From: Castanea sativa
Taxonomy: Eukaryota; Streptophyta; Magnoliopsida; Fagales; Fagaceae
NCBI RefSeq assembly: GCF_040712315.1
Contig: NC_134013.1
Location: forward strand, 75,398,001 to 75,462,000
Reading direction: 5' to 3'
Length of the DNA: 64,000 nucleotides
Part shown: piece by piece, positions 57,280-64,000 of the stretch
How positions within the stretch are numbered: the stretch's first letter is position 1
How the letters are laid out: each line of letters opens with the position of its first letter
Made by a program: the position numbers and the translations under genes
The notes under the pieces: model-generated
Databases searched by the model: none
What the model was told of the DNA's origin: nothing
The model's input: only the letters and a program-made list of their open reading frames with translations

Positions 57280-58497
57280 TTAACGGGTAATAAATTGGTA
57301 ATAATAATAAGATTTGACTTGCTTCCAGTATTTTTTTTAATGTACATGTATTGTCATTATTAAGAGAAAGATAAGAATATACGGCGCTTGCTGGCTGGGG
57401 AATGTGGTCTTGGTGTCTGGTTTTTGGTTTATGCAGGTAAGGTGTTTGAGTTTGAGTCTGAATGTGGGTTGTGTGTTCTGGGTTGATTTTTGGAATTGGG
57501 TTTGGTGACTCTTTTTATGGAGAGGATTAATTTGGTGGGTTTAATTGTTTGTGACCAGGGACGCGGTGAAGATGATGAGTTCGTGTGGTGAGAACGAGGT
57601 GTTTGTGATTTGGTCTATAACTATGAGGCTAATGTGTTCTGTATATTAGGAGCTTAGTATGGAGCATACGAAGACAATGCGTTGTTTGCTCTGAGCTTTT
57701 GATATTTTTGAGGAAATGGGTTTGATCAAATTGGTGGAGTTGGTAGTTGGTACAAGTTGTGAGGTTTGTATAGATTGTGGGTTGTCCCCCCTAACGACTG
57801 GATTGGTTCTCTCAAAATATTTCTCAATCTCCCTCCCTCAAAACAAATTTTTGGACATGAAATAAAATGAACGTAATTAAAAATAAATGAACCCAAGAAA
57901 CGTTGAAATTTTTGGAGAGGAGCAGATTTTAAAAAAGGTTTGTATCTCAAATATTTTCTACAGATTTTGTTTTGCGAACTCCCATTAGACTCTCTTATAT
58001 TTTCAATATACCTTCTATTACTAGAGAGCCTTTGAGACACTCTCATTCACAAATTTTCAATTTTTACACTGGAGAGCCTCTCCTGTTCCTTCTAACGTAC
58101 TGCTTTTAATTATGATGCAGGTAATAGGGTTGGCTAACTAGACTTTAGTCTTAAAAGGAAGTGAGACTTGCCTAGAGAAGCTTATAGGTGCACAGCAACT
58201 CAGCACAGAAAAACTCATCTCTGAAATTCAGCACTCAAGGCAGGAAATTCTTATTCATCAATCAGCCTTGCTAAGTGTTTCCTACTATAACTAACTTCTC
58301 TAGATATAGTTACAGTTATAACTAGCACATACTTGGCTGTTTCTTGCTAACTAACAAATCACCCAATACATGCATGTGCACCAATTATTACAATTAATTA
58401 AACTACAATGAAAACACTAACATGACATTAAAAACATGACTCAATTCAGCTGCTACTTTCATCAGTTGTGGCCTTGAAGAATGTCCAATGCTGGTTC
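57280..58497. other. Intergenic DNA, no supported gene
   Basis: A G/T-rich stretch at 57370-57780 is followed by AT-rich sequence. The minus frame at 57726-58046 (106 codons) has no recognised domain. The last 350 bp may be LTR sequence, given the primer-binding-site motif that follows. Confidence 0.4.
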
Positions 58498-58509
58498 TGG
58501 TATCAGAGC
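58498..58509 (+). other. Primer-binding-site motif of a possible copia relic
   Basis: TGGTATCAGAGC is a perfect tRNA-Met primer-binding site. The LTR that should precede it could not be bounded and no gag or pol follows, so this is a relic or a chance match. Confidence 0.4.
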
Positions 58510-59746
58510 TTGAGATCTCTAGGGAACCACCAAAATTCGGTCTTGGTAAGGGGTAGGTGGTTGGGTGGAGTGGTTCTGTTGGGGTGTAAAATTTTAGCTC
58601 GCTAATTTTGTATTTGGATATTTCCAATCTGCAAATATAAACCCAATGAAATTGTTCAAAATTATAGGCCTTTAGTCTTAAACTGCATTCCTAAACAACC
58701 CGAAACTCAAATGCCAACCACTTCTACAAAAACTTTACCCAAATCAATTCACCATATATGTTTGGAGTTGCTTGTTATTCTGGGTTGTGCAAAACGTTGT
58801 CGCCGGAAGTTTATTTTGGAAGTTTGGTGATAGGAAACAGTAATAGTTAACCAAAAAAGTTTTTATCAACCATGCTTATGGGTTGGTCAAGGGAATTGTT
58901 TCAAAAAAATTTAGAATATTTAGTTAAGGTTATTAACGAAATGACAAATATGTTGATTTCTTTCAAACCTCAACGAGGGAATGTCATTTTTGTTCAGTCT
59001 TGGGGTGGAGTGGAGATTTTTGTAATTTACTCAACAAATTATAACTCATCGCAATCCAAACTAATTTATTTGAATCAATACATCTCTATCATTATTAATA
59101 TTTTTCCAATACTAACAAAAATAAACTAGACTCACAATTAGATAAATAAAATTAAATTTTTTTTACAACACTCATGTGTCGGCATAATAACAATATTAAT
59201 CATGTGAGTTCTTGTCAGCGCAGCTAATACATCATTTGCGAATAAAAAATCTAATTTGAATCCTCCCTACATAAAATAGAAATTAACCTAATAATAATAA
59301 GCAATCATCATAAAGCAAATGGTTTAAAATCATATCAAGGTCTATAACAAAATCGAGACCCACATGTTGTTTCGATTACATTGTTCACAAGTCCAGGCCA
59401 GACCAAAAGTCACCCCAGACCCAGGGATTTGGCTGTGACTCAGGGGACTGTGATAATTGATAGGCACAAGGAAGTCTAAAGGTTTAGGCTTTACGGTTAT
59501 TTAGAAGAATGACAATACCCTGATGATTGGGGTTTGGGCTTCTTCGTTGTCATAATTTTTGGATTTATATTGAGCCTGCACAAGTTGAAGTGGCTGTCTC
59601 ACTTTGTCTTTTGAGTAGCAATATGCCGTTTCTGTGGTACGCCCAACCAAGTGACTTCCTATATATATAGTACGCATTTTCCGTACGTTCTTCTAAGCGT
59701 ATTGTGTCGGTGTGAATGCCTTTACATAATAAGGTTTTTTATTTAT

Positions 59747-59779
<33 letters not shown>

Positions 59780-59823
59780 AAATTAATGGATTGGCAAAGC
59801 CTAACTAACGTAACTTTTTGTGA
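58510..59823. other. Intergenic DNA, no supported gene
   Basis: AT-rich, with a TA/CA compound microsatellite at 59747-59779. Confidence 0.5.
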
Positions 59824-60012
59824 GTTTGGGTAGCGTTTTAGGCCTGGCATTGCGCGTTTGCATTTCATATTTGTGGGTTTTGTGCATTGTGACTCGTAAG
59901 TATAGAATTCAACAAAATTAATTTTAAAATTAGGTCTCACGGCATTATTCACATATTTAAAAGTTATTTTACTACAGTGTTTTCATTTTTCAGCAATAAG
60001 CAGTATCCAAAC
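59824..60012. mobile_element. Short MITE, GTTTGGATACNGC family, copy 2
   Basis: The left end GTTTGGGTAGCG and right end AATAAGCAGTATCCAAAC are inverted. The internal ATTAGGTCTCACGGCATTAT block (minus strand: CCGTGAGACC) also occurs in copy 1 at 29482. No target duplication was resolved. Confidence 0.6.
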
Positions 60013-60637
60013 AGACCCTTCATCTATGACTTGGTTGAGAAATTGCAGATTTCATCAACCTCGATTTATAAACTATCATTGCAAAATGCCATGATAGGTT
60101 GGGGGTATAATATATTTTGGCAAAACAGTTTAACATTTCAAACAGCTTTTATTTCAATATCTATGTACAAAAGATGGATTGTTACTAACATCTCATGTTT
60201 GATTGATAAAGAGGTTCTGCACGATATTCCTTGTTCACAACCAAGCATTTTTTTAAGCTATAAACCAAAGGGGGGGAGGGAGGAGGGGGGAGTGTAGTTG
60301 TGTAAGTGCTCTAAGTTCAAACAACCAGTTTATTGAAAAATGAATAATAAAATAAAATAATTAGATGTATGATTTTTTTTATTGGTTAGAAATGATCCTA
60401 CTACAACTCGAATTTCCTCCCCCATTTTCAACCCCTAATTAAGGAGGTACCACTTGGACCATGATGTCTGAACTTCCAAGAGATACATGATTAATCATTT
60501 TGCCATAATATTCCATAAAGGAAAAGTGTAGGTAGTAAGGCAATTTGCTAGGGTTAATTGAGTCATTTCAGAAAAAAAATGAAATGTGGTAAAAGAAAGG
60601 AAGCTCTAACTAAAGCTCGATATTACTTTAGATATTA
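60013..60637. other. Intergenic DNA, no supported gene
   Basis: AT-rich with a G-run near 60270-60292. A 106-codon frame crossing its left edge has no recognised domain. Confidence 0.45.
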
Positions 60638-60646
60638 CTCCCTTCC

Positions 60647-61327
60647 AAAGAAGTTGATACCGTACCGTACCAACCGGTACGGCTGGTTTTTTTCGTACCG
60701 CTCTAAGTTCCGGCCATACCGGACTGTTTCGGCCTTACCGGCGAAAATTGTATGTTTCGGTCGGTAAATCTAAACTGGGCCGGTCCAAAAAAAAAAACCC
60801 AAAAATCATCAGGCGTTGTCGTCACAGCCACTCACCACCACGTCGCTGGTCACTCCCATGTCTCCAGCCGCTTCCATTTTGTCAATCGCAATCTCCTCAC
60901 CTGCTTCAGCTTCTTCTTCCTTGCCTCTTCACTTCTCCGTTCTCTGTTTTTCTTCAACTTTTCCGCTAGCTTTTCTGTTCTTTTGTTTTTCTAGTTTTGA
61001 ACGCCAACTAATATATCTTCTTTTGTAAGCTAGAGTCCCACTCTCACGTGAATGTACTGAAGTCATTAAAGAGTCTCTTCAAAATTTTCAAACTTATCTC
61101 TAAGCACACGTGTCCTAGTTTTAAGTTTTGCACATTGATTTTTATTTGTTTTGTTTTTTCATTACTGCATTTAGTAAGCACATGTACTTAGTACTATTAT
61201 TAAACTACAACTCTTCTTAAAATAAAAAGTTATACTACAACCATAATTATTAATATTTAAAGGAATTATTATTATTGGTCAGACTATAAATCTTTTTATA
61301 TTTTTAAGAGAATGTATAAATTTTTAA

Positions 61328-61366
<39 letters not shown>

Positions 61367-61467
61367 GCGGTAATCCCGAAACGGTACACTGGTATTAACC
61401 GGTACCCGAAATATATCGTACCATTGACCAAACTTGTACAACCTTCAGTACGGTATTGACTTCCTTG
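60647..61467. mobile_element. MULE-like non-autonomous element (821 bp), ACCGTACC-rich
   Basis: The ends AAAGAAGTTGATACCGTAC and GTACGGTATTGACTTCCTTG are inverted. Flanks CTCCCTTCC (60638-60646) and CTCCATTCC (61468-61476) give a 9-bp duplication with one mismatch, the Mutator length. CCGGTAC/GGTACG words are repeated near both ends. The middle (60810-61010) is C/T-rich with open frames of 70-80 codons in three frames that look like a captured leader or low-complexity sequence. A TA run lies at 61330-61363. Confidence 0.8.
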
Positions 61468-61476
61468 CTCCATTCC

Positions 61477-61961
61477 TACACAGACAGAGTATGGTATCGC
61501 ACTAGATAGCTATGAGCACTCTCTAACACAAATTAGTAAAGACAATGGGAGTAATTTTTTTTTTTTTGACAGAGACAATGAGAGTAATTGAAGAAATGAA
61601 TTTCATAGGTCTAAATGTGGACCTCCAAGTGAATGGGGAAGGGATATTTGTATCCTCATTGGCACATGCTGGATCAAGAGTTATTATGACTCTTTATTGC
61701 TAACTTTTGGTCTAATGGAACAGTGCTATACCTGGTTTGTTGGCTTGGGTACTATTTCCAACTGGTTAAGAACCTCATTGGAGGATAGGTCACATTGCAT
61801 TCAATGCTAAAGTGAAAGCCCTGATAAGGATTAGTGGAGCAATTAATGTGATTCTGACTTATGTGGCTTGTAATGTAGCTTTTGGACAAAAGTAAGCTAG
61901 ATGCATTGTTATTGTGGCCGATAATCCTCATAGTACTAATCCCGCTGGATGAAGTTACTAT
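61477..61961. other. Intergenic DNA, no supported gene
   Basis: Nothing recognised apart from a T-run near 61558. Confidence 0.45.
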
Positions 61962-61966
61962 AATAC

Positions 61967-62683
61967 TGTGCGCGCCCAAGATGTAGTTATTAGGCTTGAA
62001 CTCTCTTTGGGCTCACAATCTATTTGTACTGTGGGTTTTTGGGTTTCCTACTATGGGGGTTATGTGTTCGGTCACTCCAATACCCTGGCCTCCTTCTCCC
62101 TTTCTTGGACCGTTTAGAATTCCTTTTTCTCCCTCTCTCTTGTGACTTTATTTCCTTTAATACTCTCTCGACTTTTTCCCAGTGTTTTCCCTCCAAAAGC
62201 CAACCCCAGTCTCGAATTATCCTCTCTTATTTATAGCTCAAGGTTAGTGGAAGAGCTATGATTATTTTCGTGGTGAGTGGGAAGAGAAGTCCAATGCTAT
62301 TATCCTTAAGTGGGTGTTTAGTTGGGAATGGGAGGTGGTGAGAGTGGCATTGGAACTGGTTCCACCGTTAAATGGACTGCCCGGCAGCGACACTCCCTAG
62401 GCTTTGTAGAGCTCTCGGGGGCTTATCTCCTCGGGAAATTGACCTCCCCGACCAAGTAGGATCTCTCCTTCGCGGTTCATGTCAAAGCTGGCTTCGTAGC
62501 GGGTCTCGGATTTTGGTTGGGTGCCGAGGACCACCTGGACCATATTCGTGGACCCGATAGAGCATGTGTTCGCACATGATGCGTTCGGACTTGAGGCCTA
62601 ACGAGTTCTGGGCTTTGTACACGTGGCATTATTGTGATGGGTTTCGTGGGTATTGGGCCTATAGAGGAATAACGTCCCGTACA
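61967..62683 (+). mobile_element. Solo LTR (717 bp)
   Basis: It starts TGTGCGCGCCC and ends GTCCCGTACA (TGT...ACA) and is flanked by AATAC on both sides (61962-61966 and 62684-62688). It is GC-richer than its surroundings. A TATTTATAG box near 62228 suggests + orientation. No gag, pol or second LTR is present. The sequence is unrelated to the other LTRs in the window as far as I can tell. Confidence 0.75.
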
Positions 62684-62723
62684 AATACCATTTCCTCTTT
62701 ACTAACCGTCCACACTAAAGGTC

Positions 62724-62860
62724 CGTTTGGATATTGCTTATTTTGCTAAAAACTGAAAATTGAAAACAATAAAAAAGTTACTGTTCATAAGCCCAAATGC
62801 ACTGTTCATGGACCATGAACAGTGCAAGAGGTGCTGGTCCCGGGGGGGGGGGGGGGGAAA
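62724..62860. mobile_element. One-ended MITE relic, GTTTGGATACNGC family
   Basis: GTTTGGATATTGCTTATTTT followed by GCTAAAAACTGAAAATTG matches the end of the MITEs at 29482 and 59824. No opposite end is seen. It runs into a G-run (62842-62857). Confidence 0.45.
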
Positions 62861-62938
62861 GCAAAACACAGGAGGGAATTCAGCTATCCCAATGCTCACT
62901 AAGCATATATGAAACAAAGCATTGCATAAGTACACTAA

Positions 62939-63725
62939 GGGTGTGTTTGTTTGGAGGTGAAATAGGGTAGATGAAAAAATTTGGAGAGATAATATGAATG
63001 GAAACTTTTTTAGAGTGTATTTAGTTGGGTGGAGAGGAAGGAAAATAAATGTGTGTTTGTTTGGAGGTGAAATAGTATAGATGAAAAACTTTGGAGAGAA
63101 AATAGGAATGGAAAATTTTTTAGAGTGTTTTTAGTTGGGTGGAGAGGAAGGAAAATAAATGGTGGAGCCCTCCTAGTAAAAAATAAAAATAAAGAAATGG
63201 TGGAGCCTAGGTGTTTTTACCCTAGACCCACCAAAAAGTTCACTCCAAAATGGAGAGAAAGCTGGAAGGAAAAGGCTCATGAAATGAGCTTCCAAAAATA
63301 TGCTTGGAATTCACCTCCAAGTTTCCGAAGTGGCTTGCTTCTTTTTTCATTTCTCTGCCACTAGTGTGTTGGCTTTTTTTCTTTTTTCTTTTTTGGAAGT
63401 GTAGGTTTTTTTTTTTCTTTGATTTTTTTCCTGCACGTGTAGCTTTCTTTTTTTTTGAAAATAGTTTTGGTTTAATTTCTTATGCTTTTTTTTTTTTTCA
63501 CTTTAATGAAGTGTCCATCTATACACAAATTTTTTAAAAGTATAATGTGATACTTTTTATTTTCTTTAATAGGGTCATGATAGCAAATTTATACAAACTT
63601 TCTTTTCAATCAAATAAAAAAGTTTTTCATTCCTCCACTTTTCCACTCTCTCAACTAAACACAAATGAGAGAAACTAAAATATTTTCTATCCTCCTATTT
63701 TCTATCCTTCCAACCAAACGGACCC
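62939..63725. mobile_element. Harbinger-like MITE (787 bp) with an internal 110-bp duplication
   Basis: The ends GGGTGTGTTTGTTTGG and CCAACCAAACGGACCC are inverted, flanked by TAA (62936-62938 and 63726-63728). GTGTGTTTGTTTGGAGGTGA occurs at 62941 and 63051, so the left terminal region is tandemly doubled. The T-rich middle has no gene. Confidence 0.75.
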
Positions 63726-63889
63726 TAAGGTACAAGGATCTAAACAAATTATGCACATGGAGAGCATGGCTAAGTATATAATCACAAAGATAAACATTTT
63801 TCCTTACTCAGACCTACATTATGTGGCTTTATCTATTGTTTTAAAAAAAAGTACATACAATGCATTCTATTAGTTAATAGAAGGCGCCT

Positions 63890-63891
<2 letters not shown>

Positions 63892-63936
<45 letters not shown>

Positions 63937-63937
63937 G
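63892..63937. repeat. TA microsatellite
   Basis: TA repeats interrupted once by GT at 63921. The remaining bases to the window end hold nothing recognised. Confidence 0.9.
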
Positions 63938-64000
63938 AGATGGGTTCAAGTTACACCTGGTGTAACTTTAAAGAGTTACACATTTTTTAAACCATTGGAT

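Noticed and set aside
57370..57780. Possible PPR-like words (DIFEEMG) in a G/T-rich stretch
   Set aside because: Only a handful of residues fit and stops are frequent; not enough to support a gene fragment.

Overview
The window looks like nuclear DNA from a woody dicot, probably Fagales (oak or chestnut kind). That placement is an inference from the AT-rich intergenic DNA, plant-type GT-AG introns, plant gene families and the types of transposable element present; no organelle or bacterial features are seen. Only one gene appears intact: a two-exon LRR receptor-like pseudokinase at 22180-25391 (+). Two more host loci are recognisable but broken: a CRR21-like plastid RNA-editing PPR gene (32861-35389, -) and a full-length PDR/ABCG transporter gene (37528-51774, -).

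Almost everything else is transposable elements, many bounded here by matching target-site duplications (TSDs). 1-11.5 kb: a tandem repeat, then a Harbinger-like element whose body is split by a Ty3/gypsy element of the Tat type, whose own 3' LTR is split by a reverse-oriented solo LTR. 11.5-22 kb: SINEs, a hAT, a MULE-like element, a copia remnant, a CACTA end, and a MITE split by a Pack-MULE-like element carrying a secreted-protein gene fragment. 22-25.4 kb: the receptor kinase. 25.4-32.6 kb: mostly featureless intergenic DNA. 32.6-37.3 kb: the decayed PPR gene, a hAT just upstream of it, and the RNase H tail of a LINE.

37.5-51.8 kb: the PDR transporter pseudogene. It carries frameshifts, stop codons and substitutions at ATPase catalytic positions, plus a young Ty1/copia element in intron 1 (about 2% LTR divergence), an inverted-repeat element in another intron and two MITEs. 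52-64 kb: solo LTRs, MULE-like inverted-repeat elements, two adjacent hATs, a second SINE type, MITEs and microsatellites.

The host genes do not form a functional unit. What ties the window together is the layered insertion history and the mode of decay: in both large retroelements the premature stops fall mainly at glutamine positions (CAG to TAG, CAA to TAA), as expected from C-to-T mutation at methylated cytosines. I found no CRISPR array, rRNA, intact tRNA gene or unknown multi-gene system.
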